From: Paracoccus aminovorans
Lineage (GTDB): Bacteria > Pseudomonadota > Alphaproteobacteria > Rhodobacterales > Rhodobacteraceae
NCBI RefSeq assembly: GCF_900005615.1
Contig: NZ_LN832559.1
Location: 2,076,837 to 2,140,836, forward strand
Length of the DNA stretch: 64,000 bases
Reading direction: 5' to 3'
Every line of letters starts with the position of its first letter. Position 1 is the first letter of the stretch. A program made the position numbers and the translations under genes. This document shows, piece after piece, positions 1 to 9,422 of this stretch. A model generated the notes under the pieces. The model was not told the DNA's origin. It was given only the letters and a program-made list of their open reading frames with translations, and searched no databases.

Positions 1-119
1 GGGCCGTGACGGGCGGCCCGTGCCTTCGGCGGTGTGCCTGATGCGCCGCCGAAACCCTGCGCTCCGGTCGCGCCCCCTCCTGGGTGGCCGGAGCGCAGAT
101 CCACCGCGAAAGAACCGAC

Positions 120-365
120 ATGACGCAAAACGCCAGTTCAACGCCTGATGAAGCCCTGTTGCAGCATGTGGCGGCGCATCGTCCGGGCCGGCCCGGAAAG
201 ATCGCCCTGGACCCGGAATTGCGCGCCTTCATCGAAGCGCGACTTTCGCACATGACCTTTGCCGAGATCGAGGCTGCGGTGGCGGCGCAGTTCCCGCCCG
301 ACCGCCGCACCAGCCTCAGCGCAATCCATCGCTGGTGGCAGCGAATGCAGCGGGACAAGACGTGA
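120..365 (+). CDS. Mu gp27-like small DNA-binding phage protein (DUF3486-like)
   Basis: The 81-residue product has a GRPGKI segment near residue 26 followed by helix-turn-helix-like text ending in SAIHRWWQRMQ. This layout is what is known for the Mu gp27 / DUF3486 small terminase family, which marks phage DNA for packaging. The ATG at 120 is preferred to an upstream in-frame ATG at 84 because it follows an AAAGAA stretch and gives the conserved N-terminus. The stop overlaps the GTG start of the next gene, so the two are coupled. The usual large terminase and portal genes do not follow, which points to a broken Mu-like prophage. The family call rests on pattern only. Confidence 0.5.
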   Translation: MTQNASSTPDEALLQHVAAHRPGRPGKIALDPELRAFIEARLSHMTFAEIEAAVAAQFPPDRRTSLSAIHRWWQRMQRDKT

Positions 366-760
366 ACCCGGACAACCGCCCGCCGCCGCCGCACCCCACG
401 GCGCAGGTCGCGCCTTTCGTCCAGGTTCTTGGGCTTGAAGATGCGATTCGCTTCATCCTCGCCTTCGGTGGCGCCGAGCTTTACATCGGCAAGAACCCTC
501 GCGACACCAACGAGCTGGTGCAGATGTTCGGGCGCGAGTCTGTCGAGGCGCTGGCGAGCCTCGCCACGCTGCCCCGTCGTATTCCCCTGGCGAAGCCATG
601 GCTTGCCGCCCATTTCCATGCGCAGGGTCTGTCCATCGCCCAGATCGCCTGCAAGCTGCACATCTCCGATATCTCGGTCCGCACCTATCTGCGCCGCGAG
701 GCCGAGAACCGCGAGCGACTGCGCGCTGATGCGGAGCGCCGCGCCAGAAAGAGGACGTGA
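362..760 (+). CDS. Mor-like phage helix-turn-helix protein
   Basis: The product is 132 residues from a GTG start that overlaps the preceding TGA (GTGA). The central AFGGAELYIGK resembles the FGG..YIPK signature of the Mor/C activators of Mu-like phages. The C-terminal half holds a clear helix-turn-helix (GLSIAQIACKLHISDISVRT) and a basic tail rich in Arg. Mor proteins switch on middle transcription in Mu; I infer a similar DNA-binding role. An ATG at 335 in the same frame would overlap the previous gene by 31 bases and is less likely. Confidence 0.55.
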   Translation: MNPDNRPPPPHPTAQVAPFVQVLGLEDAIRFILAFGGAELYIGKNPRDTNELVQMFGRESVEALASLATLPRRIPLAKPWLAAHFHAQGLSIAQIACKLHISDISVRTYLRREAENRERLRADAERRARKRT

Positions 761-763
761 AGC

Positions 764-1234
764 ATGATTGAAGTCGAGTTCAACGATGCGGTTATCCGTC
801 GTGCGTTTAAGGAGATAGAGGGCGTTTACCGACACTTCAGGCCTGATGAACGACCTTGGCGATTCGCTGCTTGCCTCAACGACAAAGCGATTCAAGGCTG
901 GCGTGACGCCGGAGGAACCGCTTTCGCGCTGCGGTCGCCCGTGACGCTTGGGCACTACGACAAGGCAGGCGAGCACTACGGTAAGAAGCCGCTGTGGCGT
1001 CATGGTGACCTTTACGGCAAGATCCACATGCAGGCCGAAATGGACGCCGCGACGATTGGGTCAAACGCCATTCAGGCGGCGATGATGCAATTCGGCGGCC
1101 GCAAGGCCGAGCATCCGAACCTCTGGGGTGACATTCCCGCCCGGCCCTTCATCGGCCTGTCAGACGAAGATCGCAGCGACGTGTTGGAAATCATCGACGA
1201 GTGTTTGCAGCGCGCTGCGGGCTCGCCCGGGTAG
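764..1234 (+). CDS. phage virion morphogenesis protein, Mu gpG-like
   Basis: The 156-residue product matches the Mu gpG / phage_tail_S family, a virion morphogenesis and tail completion factor. Visible hallmarks are LYGKIHMQA in the middle, then MMQFGG, and the closing block IPARPFIGLSDED followed by an acidic helix. The start ATG lies 3 bases after the previous stop, with GAGG about 10 bases upstream. No other head or tail genes follow before host DNA begins, so this is the last gene of a phage remnant. Confidence 0.8.
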   Translation: MIEVEFNDAVIRRAFKEIEGVYRHFRPDERPWRFAACLNDKAIQGWRDAGGTAFALRSPVTLGHYDKAGEHYGKKPLWRHGDLYGKIHMQAEMDAATIGSNAIQAAMMQFGGRKAEHPNLWGDIPARPFIGLSDEDRSDVLEIIDECLQRAAGSPG

Positions 1235-1357
1235 TGCCGCAGCCACATTCGCAACATCTCCCGGACTATTGTTTGTAATCGGTTATTGTCAGCTATTCCC
1301 ACGAAAAACAGGCTCAAACCTTTTGACACCGTAGATCAGAGGTTTTGACACATGACA
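1235..1357. mobile_element. probable terminal segment of the Mu-like prophage
   Basis: This AT-richer stretch lies between the gpG-like gene and the host scp operon terminator. It carries two copies of TTTTGACAC (about 1318-1326 and 1342-1350) and the string ACGAAAAACA, which recalls the transposase-binding repeats at Mu ends. The exact phage/host junction cannot be fixed because the other end lies outside the window. Confidence 0.35.
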
Positions 1358-1372
1358 GGGGGCAGCGCCCCC
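1358..1372 (-). terminator. GC hairpin terminator after the scp operon
   Basis: GGGGGC-AGC-GCCCCC forms a 6-bp GC stem just after the stop of the last minus-strand gene of the argS-scpB group. There is no clear T-run, so efficiency is uncertain. Confidence 0.45.
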
Positions 1373-1373
1373 G

Positions 1374-1568
1374 CTACCGCATCCGCCGCGTGATCCGCGC
1401 CGCCTGACGCGCCCGCTTCACCGCCTCCCGCGCCGCCTTCTCGCGGCTTCTCTGCTGCGGGGTCTGCCGCTCGCCGGGTTTCGGCGCGTTCATCCGGCGA
1501 ATGCCCCAGTTCAGCAGGCGATTCGAAACCATCCGCGTCAGCATGGTGACAAGCTGGTTCATGTTCAT
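1374..1568 (-). CDS. small conserved hypothetical protein downstream of scpB
   Basis: The 64-residue product starts MNMNQLVTMLTRM, a short amphipathic helix, and ends in a very basic Arg/Lys-rich tail. I do not recognise a domain. In related genomes this slot after scpB often holds tatA; this protein is not TatA. The start at 1568 has AAGG nine bases upstream; a longer frame starting at 1589 overlaps the scpB stop as ATGA and would add seven residues. Either start implies translation coupled to scpB. Confidence 0.55.
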   Translation of the reverse strand: MNMNQLVTMLTRMVSNRLLNWGIRRMNAPKPGERQTPQQRSREKAAREAVKRARQAARITRRMR

Positions 1569-1585
1569 GGCGCTATGCCTTGCTT

Positions 1586-2245
1586 TCATTCATCTTCGAA
1601 CAGGTCGCCGGGCAGGGCCTCGGGCTCGTCCGCATCGGCATCCTCGTCCCGGAACAGCGTTGGCGCAAGTGGGCCCACAGGCCGCGATTCCAGCAGCCCG
1701 GCCGCGCGCAGCTCGGCCAGCCCCGGCAGGTCGCGGGCGCTTTCCAGCCCGAAATGGTCCAGAAACGTCTCGGTCACCACGAAGGTCACCGGCCGGCCCG
1801 GGGTCTGCCGGCGGCGGCCGATGCGGACCCATTCCAGCTCGATCAACTGGTCCAGCGTGCCCTTGCTGACGGCAACGCCGCGAATCTCCTCGATCTCGGC
1901 GCGGGTGACGGGCTGGTGATAGGCGATGATCGCCAGGGTCTCGGTCGCGGCGCGCGACAGGCGCCGGCTCTCGACCATGCTGTCCTGCATCAGGAAACCC
2001 AGGTCGGCGGCGGTGCGAAAGGCCCAGGCCTCGCCCACCCGCACCAGTTCGACCCCCCGCCCCCGATAGCGTGCGCGCAGGCCCTGCAGAGCCTCGGCCG
2101 GGTCGCAGCCCGTCGGCAGTCGGGCGGCGATCTCCCGCAGACTCATGGGCTCGGCCGAGGCGAACAGCACCGCCTCGACCATGCGCTCCTGTTCCGGCAG
2201 CGGCGGCGGCGGAAAGCGCTGCGGGTCGGGGATCTCGTCGGTCAT
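1586..2245 (-). CDS. scpB: segregation and condensation protein B
   Basis: This 219-residue winged-helix kleisin partner binds ScpA and SMC to form the bacterial condensin that compacts and separates chromosomes. Family features are the N-terminal EAVLFASAEPMSLREIA, the middle ETLAIIAYHQPVTRAEIEEI and LDQLIELEWVRIGRR. The start codon overlaps the scpA stop (ATGA). The C-terminus is acidic and of variable sequence, as is common. It sits in the usual argS-SPOR-nagZ-scpA-scpB order of this family of bacteria. Confidence 0.95.
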   Translation of the reverse strand: MTDEIPDPQRFPPPPLPEQERMVEAVLFASAEPMSLREIAARLPTGCDPAEALQGLRARYRGRGVELVRVGEAWAFRTAADLGFLMQDSMVESRRLSRAATETLAIIAYHQPVTRAEIEEIRGVAVSKGTLDQLIELEWVRIGRRRQTPGRPVTFVVTETFLDHFGLESARDLPGLAELRAAGLLESRPVGPLAPTLFRDEDADADEPEALPGDLFEDE

Positions 2246-3069
2246 TCCGGACGCCTGCGGATGGTGATGGGCGCGAAGCTTCCGGCCTGGCTGATCTCCA
2301 GCCGCCCCTGCCGCGCCAGTTCCAGCGTGGCGGCAAAGGTGGCGGCAGTGGCCGACCGGCGGCGGCCAGGCTCCGCGTCCCAGCCCTCGGGCAGGAAGGT
2401 GGCAAGCGCGGTCCAGTCGCCGGCAAAGCCGATCAGCCCGCGCAGCCGGTCTAGCGCCTGCTCCATGGTGAAGATGTCGCGGCGGTCGAAGGCATAGGGT
2501 CGGAACTCGTCGCGGGTGCGCAACCGGGCATAGGCGCGCATCAGGTCGATCAGCCCGGCCTGCCAGGCGACCTGGCGCTGCCGCGTCACCACCTCGGGCG
2601 CGCCGCGGGCAAAGCGGTCCTGCCCCAGCCGGTGGCGGGCCATCAGGCTGGCCGCGGCCTCGCGCATCGCCTGCAACCGTTCAAGCTGGAAGGCCAGATG
2701 CGCGGCCATGTCCTCGGCGCTCGGCCCCTCGGCCTCGGGATCGGGCGGCAGCAGCAGGCGCGATTTCAGGAAGGCGAGCCAGGCCGCCATGACCAGGTAA
2801 TCCGCCGCCAGCTCGATGCGCAGCGCCCGGGCCTGATCGACGAAGGCCAGATACTGGTCGGCCAGCTCCAGCACCGAAATCCGCATCAGGTCCACCTTCT
2901 GCGTGCGCGACAGCGTCAGCAGCAGGTCCAGCGGCCCCTCGAAGCCCGAGACATCGACGACCAGCACCTCCTCGGCCCGGCGCTCGGCCACGGGCTGCGG
3001 CTCCAGCCCCGGCAGCGGCAGCGGCGGGGCCGGATCAGGCACCGGCGTCAGATAGGGAACCCTGGTCAT
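2242..3069 (-). CDS. scpA: segregation and condensation protein A (kleisin)
   Basis: The 275-residue protein is the kleisin subunit that bridges the SMC heads. After a Pro-rich N-terminus of about 35 residues comes the diagnostic FEGPLDLLLTLSRTQKVDL, then YLVMAAWLAFLKSRLLLP, and the C-terminal winged helix with FAATLELARQGRLEISQ. It is coupled to scpB by a 4-base overlap and follows nagZ after 39 bases, so all are probably on one transcript. Confidence 0.95.
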   Translation of the reverse strand: MTRVPYLTPVPDPAPPLPLPGLEPQPVAERRAEEVLVVDVSGFEGPLDLLLTLSRTQKVDLMRISVLELADQYLAFVDQARALRIELAADYLVMAAWLAFLKSRLLLPPDPEAEGPSAEDMAAHLAFQLERLQAMREAAASLMARHRLGQDRFARGAPEVVTRQRQVAWQAGLIDLMRAYARLRTRDEFRPYAFDRRDIFTMEQALDRLRGLIGFAGDWTALATFLPEGWDAEPGRRRSATAATFAATLELARQGRLEISQAGSFAPITIRRRPE

Positions 3070-3108
3070 GCGGGCAGAATCGGCGATGGCGCGGGGCTAG
3101 TCAACCGA

Positions 3109-4095
3109 TCAGGCCGCAAGCCCGCCAAGCGCCGCCAGTTCGGCGCGCAGCCCGGCGATGTCGCGGTCGGCCGGCGCCCGGCGCAGCGCCAGCGCCGCCC
3201 GGCCGCGGTCCTCGGCCCGGGGCGTCATCGGGCCGGCGGCGGCGACGATGGCTTCCATCTGCGGCAGGGTCTCGTTGCAGGACAGCACCAGGTCGCAGCC
3301 GGCGGCGATGCTGGCCGCGGCACGCTCGGCCAGGCTGCCCGAGAGCGCCTGCATGCCGATGTCGTCGGACATCAGCAGCCCGTCGAAGCCGATGCGCTCG
3401 CGGATCAGCGCGATGACCGGGGCCGAGGCGGTGGCCGGCGCCTGGTCGATGGCGGTAAAGCGGATATGCGCGGTCATCGCCATCGGCAGGTCCGAGAGCG
3501 CCCGGAAGGGGGCGAAATCGCCGGCCTCCAAGTCCGCCAGCGACGCCTCCACCACCGGCAGGTCCTTGTGGCTGTCCACCTGCGCCCGGCCATGGCCCGG
3601 CATGTGCTTGATCACCGGCAGCACCCCCGCCGCCAGCATGGCATCGGCCGCCGCCCGGCCCAGCCGGGTGACCGTGGCGGCATCCGTGCCCAGGCAGCGG
3701 TTGCGCAGAAACGGGTGGGTCTCGGGACGGGCGATGTCCAGCACCGGGGCGCAATCGGCGTCGATGCCGACCGCGCGCAGCTCTTGCGCCAGCAGGTGAT
3801 GGTGCAGCCAGACCGCGCGCTCGCCGCGTCCGGCCTGGTCCAGCGGCGCCGGCCAGTCGGTCCAATGCGGCGCGCGCATGCGCTGGACGCGGCCGCCCTC
3901 CTGGTCGATCAGCACCGGCGCGTCGCGACCGACCGCCTCGCGCAGATCGGCGGTCAGCCGACGCAGGCGGTCCGGCGTCTCGACATTGCGCCCGAACAGG
4001 ATGAAGCCCCAAGGGTCGGCGTCGCGGAAGAAATCGCGCTCGGCCCGGCTCAGGTCCGGGCCGGCGATGCCGCCGAGAATGGTGGCCGAGGGCAT
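3109..4095 (-). CDS. nagZ: beta-N-acetylhexosaminidase of peptidoglycan recycling
   Basis: The 328-residue glycoside hydrolase family 3 enzyme removes N-acetylglucosamine from muropeptides in the cytoplasm. Visible motifs are the N-terminal GFILFGRNV, LIDQEGGRVQRM and the family signature KHMPGHGRAQVDSHKDLP, which contains the His-Asp catalytic dyad of NagZ enzymes. The start at 4095 overlaps the stop of the SPOR gene by one base (TAATG), and gives the expected MPSATILGG N-terminus; a longer upstream frame is an overlap artefact. Co-transcription with a SPOR envelope protein suits a cell-wall role. Confidence 0.93.
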   Translation of the reverse strand: MPSATILGGIAGPDLSRAERDFFRDADPWGFILFGRNVETPDRLRRLTADLREAVGRDAPVLIDQEGGRVQRMRAPHWTDWPAPLDQAGRGERAVWLHHHLLAQELRAVGIDADCAPVLDIARPETHPFLRNRCLGTDAATVTRLGRAAADAMLAAGVLPVIKHMPGHGRAQVDSHKDLPVVEASLADLEAGDFAPFRALSDLPMAMTAHIRFTAIDQAPATASAPVIALIRERIGFDGLLMSDDIGMQALSGSLAERAAASIAAGCDLVLSCNETLPQMEAIVAAAGPMTPRAEDRGRAALALRRAPADRDIAGLRAELAALGGLAA

Positions 4096-5225
4096 TACTT
4101 CGCCGTGGCCGGGATGCAATCCACCCCTTCGGCGATCAGCGCGGCGCAGAAGCGACGGGCCTCGTCCTTCGAGGCGAAGCCGCTGGCGCGCAGCCGCCAG
4201 AAGCTGCGGCCATTCGCCTTGTGCTCCTGCACGACCATGCCCTTGCCGGCGAAAAGCGCGCCGAACTTGCCCGAGACGCGATTCCATTCGCCGCGCGCCA
4301 GCTTGTCGCTGTCGAAGGCGCCGATCTGCACCAGCGAGGCGCCCGAGGCGACCTTGGCGGGTTCCGGCGCGGGCGCAGGCGCCGGCGTCGCCTCGGGACG
4401 CGCCTCGACGGCCGCAGATGCCGCAGGCGCCGGGGCGGCGTCGCTGGCGACGGTCTGGGCCGCGGCGACGCGGCGCGGACGCGGCGCGGGGCGCGGCGAT
4501 TGCGCGATGGCGCCCGGGTCGGCCGCGGCCTCGGCCAGGGCATTGCTGATCGCGACGTCGCGGGTTTCGTTCCCGGCCAAGTCGGTCACCGCCTCGTTCA
4601 CCGGCGCCTCAGTGGCGGGCGCGTCCGAGATCACGGCATTCGCGACCGCATCCGGTTCCTCGCTGGATTCGCCGTCGGGCCGAGCGATGACGCGGGGCGT
4701 GTCGTCGATCAGCGGCAGTTCGACCTCATGCGAGGGCGTCTGCGCCACGGCGCCAAGCGCGCCCATGGCCACGTCCTGGGCATCCAGCGGCGTGGCGCCG
4801 GGGGCGATGGCCACGCGATCGACGCGGCCGGGCTCGGCGCCGGCGGCGACCGAGTTCACGGCCAGGCCGGTACGGTCGGTCAACTCGCCGCCGGGATCGT
4901 CGGGCGCGGTGCGGGCCTCGCCCTCGACCGCGCGGATCACCGGCACGCCGGAAACGTCGCGCACCACCAGCTTGAAGCCCCAGACCGCCAGGATCACGAT
5001 CAGCCCGACCGAGACCAGCGCGCCCAGGTAATGCGTCAGCCGCGAGAGCCGGCCCACGAACGAGGGCGATTCGGCCAGCGGCGCGGCATGGGCGTCGTCA
5101 TATTGCTGGTCGTCCCAGGCCTCTTCGGTCCAGTCCTGGTCCTGGCCATAGGGATATTCATGCGCCAGCCGCTGCGGCTGCGACCCGTCAAACCCGCCCG
5201 AGGAGCGGAAATCTACCACCGTCAT
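4095..5225 (-). CDS. SPOR domain cell-envelope protein
   Basis: The 376-residue bitopic membrane protein has an acidic cytoplasmic N-terminus (1-60), one membrane span at about 66-87 (GALVSVGLIVILAVWGFKLV), a long Ala/Pro/Glu-rich periplasmic linker and a C-terminal SPOR domain at about 300-374 (SLVQIGAFDS ... CAALIAEGVDCIP). SPOR domains bind denuded glycan strands at the division septum. It lies between argS and nagZ, a conserved arrangement, and shares one base with nagZ. The linker is poorly conserved, so only the ends are informative. Confidence 0.88.
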   Translation of the reverse strand: MTVVDFRSSGGFDGSQPQRLAHEYPYGQDQDWTEEAWDDQQYDDAHAAPLAESPSFVGRLSRLTHYLGALVSVGLIVILAVWGFKLVVRDVSGVPVIRAVEGEARTAPDDPGGELTDRTGLAVNSVAAGAEPGRVDRVAIAPGATPLDAQDVAMGALGAVAQTPSHEVELPLIDDTPRVIARPDGESSEEPDAVANAVISDAPATEAPVNEAVTDLAGNETRDVAISNALAEAAADPGAIAQSPRPAPRPRRVAAAQTVASDAAPAPAASAAVEARPEATPAPAPAPEPAKVASGASLVQIGAFDSDKLARGEWNRVSGKFGALFAGKGMVVQEHKANGRSFWRLRASGFASKDEARRFCAALIAEGVDCIPATAK

Positions 5226-5293
5226 TCCTGCCTGCCTGCCGGTTGCTCCGACGCTGCTCGTTTATCTGCTCGATCCCCGGCGGGGCGCCTTTG

Positions 5294-7039
5294 TCAGCGC
5301 ATTTCCTTGGCCGGAGTCACCCCCAAGATACCAAGACCGGCCGAAATGACAACGCCGACGGCACGGGCCAGCGCGATTTTCGCCGCCGTGGCCCCGGAAT
5401 CGCCCTCCTGCACGAAGCGCAGGGCGGGTTCGTCATTGCCGCGGTTCCAGAGCGAATGCAGCTCCGAGGCGATATCGTAAAGGAAGAAGGCCACCCGATG
5501 CGGTTCGTGCGCGCGGGCGGCGATCTCCAGCATGCGTGGCCATTCTGCAACTTTCCGCGCCAGATCCAGCTCGGCCGGATGCGACAGCAGCGACAGATCG
5601 GCCGCCGCCAGCGCCGCGTCCGAGGTGTCGACGCCCATGGAGGCCGCCCGATTCAGCACCGAATTCACCCGCGCGCTGGCATATTGCACGTACCAGACCG
5701 GGTTGTCCTTGGACTGTTCCAGCACCCGCGCAAAGTCGAAATCCAGCGCCGCGTCGTTCTTGCGCGTCAGCATGTGAAAGCGGGTCACGTCCGGGCCAGC
5801 CTGCTCGACCACGTCGCGCAGGGTGACGAAGGTGCCGGCGCGCTTGGACATCTTGAAGGGCTCGCCGTTCTTGAACAGCTTGACCAGCTGAATCAGCTTG
5901 ACGTCCAGCGGCACGCGGCCGTTGGACAACGCCGAGACGGCCGCCGTCATACGCTTGACATAGCCGCCGTGGTCGGCGCCGAAGACGTCGATCAGCTCGT
6001 CGAAGCCGCGGTCGATCTTGTCCCAGTGATAGGCGATGTCGGGGGCGAAATAGGTCCAGCTGCCGTCCGATTTCTTTACCGGCCGGTCCACGTCGTCGCC
6101 ATGCGCGGTCGAGCGGAACAGCGTCTGTTCGCGCGGCTCCCAATCGTCCGGGGTCTTGCCCTTGGGCGGCTCCAGCACGCCCTCGTAGATCAGCCCGGCC
6201 CGGCGCAGCCGGTCGATGGCGGCCTCGATCCGGCCGGTGCCATAAAGCGCCTTCTCGCTGGAAAAGACGTCCATATGCACGTTGAGCAGCGCGAGGTCCT
6301 GGCGGATCATGCCCATCATCGCCTCGGTGGCGAATTCGCGCACCTCGGCCAGCCAGTCGTCCTCGGGGCGGTCGAGCAGGCTGTCGCCGTATTTCGCCTT
6401 CAAGGCCTCGCCCACCGGGATCAGGTAGTCGCCGGGATAAAGCCCCTCGCGGATCTCGGGCTCCAGCCCGTTGGCCTCGCGGTAGCGTTCATAGGCGGAA
6501 CGCGCCAGCACATCGACCTGGGCGCCGCCGTCGTTGATATAGTATTCGCGGGTGACCTCGTGGCCGGAAAAGGCCAGCAGCGCCGCCAGCGCGTCGCCGA
6601 AGACCGCGCCGCGGGCATGGCCGACATGCATCGGCCCGGTCGGGTTGGCGCTGACGAACTCCACGTTGACCTTGCGGCCCCGGCCGATGCCGGACCGGCC
6701 GTAATCCGCGCCCTCGGTCAGGGCGGCCCGGACCACGCCCTGCCACTCGCCGGGGGCCAGCCGCAGGTTCAGAAAGCCCGGCCCCGCCACCTCGGCCGAG
6801 AGAATGCGCGGATCGGCCGCCAGACGGGCGGCCAGGGTCTCGGCGATGTCGCGGGGTTTCTTGCCGGCGGGCTTGGACAGCACCATCGCCGCATTGGTCG
6901 CCATGTCGCCATGTGCGGCGTCCCGCGGCGGCTCGACCGTCACATTGGCGGTGTCGAGTCCCGCGGGCAGCTCGCCCGCCCGTTCCATCTGCGCCAGCGC
7001 ATCCAGCACCAGCGCGCGAATATCCGAGAAAAGGTTCAT
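5294..7039 (-). CDS. argS: arginyl-tRNA synthetase
   Basis: The 581-residue class I synthetase attaches arginine to tRNA-Arg. Class signatures are visible: [13 protein letters not shown] (HIGH-type) near residue 130 and the KMSKR-type sequence [10 protein letters not shown], followed by the DALR anticodon-binding domain at the C-terminus. The ATG at 7039 gives [17 protein letters not shown], the usual N-terminal domain start; the frame stays open further upstream without a good start signal. It heads the minus-strand group that runs to scpB. Confidence 0.96.
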   Translation of the reverse strand: MNLFSDIRALVLDALAQMERAGELPAGLDTANVTVEPPRDAAHGDMATNAAMVLSKPAGKKPRDIAETLAARLAADPRILSAEVAGPGFLNLRLAPGEWQGVVRAALTEGADYGRSGIGRGRKVNVEFVSANPTGPMHVGHARGAVFGDALAALLAFSGHEVTREYYINDGGAQVDVLARSAYERYREANGLEPEIREGLYPGDYLIPVGEALKAKYGDSLLDRPEDDWLAEVREFATEAMMGMIRQDLALLNVHMDVFSSEKALYGTGRIEAAIDRLRRAGLIYEGVLEPPKGKTPDDWEPREQTLFRSTAHGDDVDRPVKKSDGSWTYFAPDIAYHWDKIDRGFDELIDVFGADHGGYVKRMTAAVSALSNGRVPLDVKLIQLVKLFKNGEPFKMSKRAGTFVTLRDVVEQAGPDVTRFHMLTRKNDAALDFDFARVLEQSKDNPVWYVQYASARVNSVLNRAASMGVDTSDAALAAADLSLLSHPAELDLARKVAEWPRMLEIAARAHEPHRVAFFLYDIASELHSLWNRGNDEPALRFVQEGDSGATAAKIALARAVGVVISAGLGILGVTPAKEMR

Positions 7040-7323
7040 GGCTTCCATCCGTGTGATCGCTGCGGGATAGCCCCTGCCCCATGGGGCCGTCAACCGGGGC
7101 TCAGGGGCCCGCAAACCGGCGATGTCGCACGAAAAGCCGGCATCAGATTGACGCAGCCCGGGTTTTCCGCTAGGCCCGCGCTGTCTGCATCCGGCAGGCA
7201 AGGCGAGGGGCGTGCGGAAATTGCGTCCTGAACCGCCGCGCGACCCCTGCAACCGCTCGGGTCCGGCGAAGGACGCAAGCACGGCGCGGATTGATTCCGC
7301 GCATGGATTTACGAAAGCCCTGA

Positions 7324-9414
7324 ATGACCAAATTCTCTGATCTGAAGCTGGACCCCAAGGTTCTGAAAGCCGTCTCCGAGGCCGGGTACGAAACCCCGAC
7401 CCCGATCCAGGCGGGGGCGATTCCCCCGGCGCTGGAAGGCCGCGACGTGCTGGGCATCGCCCAGACCGGCACCGGCAAGACCGCCAGCTTCACCCTGCCG
7501 ATGATCACCCTTCTGGGCCGCGGCCGCGCCCGCGCCCGGATGCCGCGTTCGCTGGTGCTGTGCCCCACGCGCGAACTGGCCGCCCAGGTGGCCGAGAACT
7601 TCGACATCTATGCCAAGCACACCCGGCTGACCAAGGCGCTGCTGATCGGCGGCGTGTCCTTCGGCGAACAGGACAAGCTGATCGACCGCGGCGTCGACGT
7701 GCTGATCGCGACCCCGGGCCGGCTTCTGGACCATTTCGAGCGCGGCAAGCTGCTTCTGACCGGCGTCCAGATCATGGTCGTGGACGAGGCCGACCGCATG
7801 CTCGACATGGGCTTCATCCCCGACATCGAGCGCATCTTCCAGTTGACGCCCTTCACCCGGCAGACACTGTTCTTCTCGGCCACCATGGCGCCCGAGATCG
7901 AGCGCATCACCGACACCTTCCTGCATTCGCCCGAACGCATCGAGGTCGCGCGCCAGGCCACAACCAGCGAAACGATCACCCAGAAGCTGGTCGAGATCAC
8001 CCCGACCCGCCGCGACCAGGCCGCCAAGCAGAAGCGCGAGCTTCTTCGCGCCCTGATCCTGGCCGAGGGCGAGGGCCTGAAGAACGCCATCATCTTCTGC
8101 AACCGCAAGACCGACGTGGATATCGTCGCCAAGTCGCTGAAGGCGCATGGCTTCGACGCCTCGCCGATCCACGGCGACCTGGACCAGCGCCACCGCATGG
8201 CGACGCTGGACGGCTTCCGCGACGGCACGCTGCGCTTCCTCGTCGCCTCGGACGTGGCGGCGCGGGGGCTCGACATTCCGGCGGTCAGCCATGTCATCAA
8301 CTTCGACCTGCCGAGCCATGCCGAGGATTACGTCCACCGCATCGGCCGCACCGGCCGCGCCGGGCGCGAGGGCACCGCGATCTCGATCGGCACCCCCGCG
8401 GACGAGAAATACCTGACCGCCATCGAATCGCTGGTCAAGCAGAGCCTGCCCCGCGCGCCCCTGCCCGAGGGCTTCACCCTGTCGGCCGCCGCCCAGGACG
8501 CCCCGCGGCCGGGCCGCGAAAGCAACACCCGGCGCGAGCGCGGCCGGGATCGGGACCGTGATCGGGATCGCGGCGAACGCCGCGGCCGCCGCGACGACAG
8601 CGAACAGCGCGCCGCCGCGCCGGAGCCCCGCGCCGAGGCGCCCGCCCAGGCCGAGCGCCGCCAAGATCGGCCCGCGCGCGAGGAGCGCCGCGAAGACCGG
8701 CGCGACGACCGCCGGGGCGAGCGCGGCGGCCACGACCGCCACGAGCGTCGCGATGACCGCCGCACCGACCGCCATCCGGTCATGGGCATGGGCGAGCACA
8801 TGCCCGAGTTCATGACCCGCACCTTCCGCCCCGGCTTCCTTGAGCCGGCCGAGGAAACCCCGGTCGTCGAGGCCGAGGATCTGGCTCCGGCGCTGCCCGA
8901 AACCGCCGCCGTAACCGAGGCCGCGCCGACTCCGGCAACCGAGGCTCCTGCGCCGGCCGAAAAACCCAAGCGCAGCCGCAGCCGCAAGGCCAAGCCCGCG
9001 CCGGAAGCGGCCCCCGAAGCCGCCGCCGAACCGGCCCCTGCCGAGGAAGCGCCCGAGCCCGTGACCGAGGCGACACCTGAGGCCTTGCCCCAGGCCGCAG
9101 CCGAGGCCCCGACCGAAGCGGCGACGCCGGAAAAACCGGTCCGCAAGCGCAAGCCGCGCGCCACCAAGGCCAAGGCCGCCACGGTCGAGCCGGAAACTGC
9201 CGCCGAAGCTTCGGACAGCGCCGACGCCTCACCCGCGGCCGAAGAGCCTGCCGCAGCCGCCGAGAAGCCGGCCAGGAAGCCCGCGAAGCCGCGCGCACCG
9301 CGCAAGTCCCGCGCCAAGGCCCAGCCCGATGCGCCGGCCGAGACCGCGCCTGAAACCGAGGCCCCGCAAGCCGAAACCGTCCCCAGCCCGGACGACACGG
9401 CGGCCGACGCCTGA
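7324..9414 (+). CDS. DEAD-box ATP-dependent RNA helicase, RhlE type, with long low-complexity tail
   Basis: The helicase core (about 1-370) shows the Q motif (TPTPIQ), [37 protein letters not shown] and [10 protein letters not shown], placing it with RhlE-like RNA helicases that remodel RNA during ribosome assembly and decay. Residues 390-500 form an Arg/Asp-rich region ([16 protein letters not shown]), then a long Ala/Pro/Glu region with Lys-rich patches ([28 protein letters not shown]). The 696-residue length is nearly twice the core; such tails usually bind RNA. The start follows a 284-base gap shared with divergent argS, so it likely has its own promoter. Confidence 0.93.
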   Translation: MTKFSDLKLDPKVLKAVSEAGYETPTPIQAGAIPPALEGRDVLGIAQTGTGKTASFTLPMITLLGRGRARARMPRSLVLCPTRELAAQVAENFDIYAKHTRLTKALLIGGVSFGEQDKLIDRGVDVLIATPGRLLDHFERGKLLLTGVQIMVVDEADRMLDMGFIPDIERIFQLTPFTRQTLFFSATMAPEIERITDTFLHSPERIEVARQATTSETITQKLVEITPTRRDQAAKQKRELLRALILAEGEGLKNAIIFCNRKTDVDIVAKSLKAHGFDASPIHGDLDQRHRMATLDGFRDGTLRFLVASDVAARGLDIPAVSHVINFDLPSHAEDYVHRIGRTGRAGREGTAISIGTPADEKYLTAIESLVKQSLPRAPLPEGFTLSAAAQDAPRPGRESNTRRERGRDRDRDRDRGERRGRRDDSEQRAAAPEPRAEAPAQAERRQDRPAREERREDRRDDRRGERGGHDRHERRDDRRTDRHPVMGMGEHMPEFMTRTFRPGFLEPAEETPVVEAEDLAPALPETAAVTEAAPTPATEAPAPAEKPKRSRSRKAKPAPEAAPEAAAEPAPAEEAPEPVTEATPEALPQAAAEAPTEAATPEKPVRKRKPRATKAKAATVEPETAAEASDSADASPAAEEPAAAAEKPARKPAKPRAPRKSRAKAQPDAPAETAPETEAPQAETVPSPDDTAADA

Positions 9415-9422
9415 GGCGCACC

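Noticed and set aside
2632..5031. 799-codon plus-strand frame opposite scpA, nagZ and the SPOR gene
   Set aside because: It covers three well-supported minus-strand genes, shows no domain and has repetitive His/Arg/Gly composition typical of antisense frames.
7309..8799. 496-codon minus-strand frame opposite the DEAD-box helicase
   Set aside because: It mirrors the helicase codons, has no recognisable motif and no start signal.
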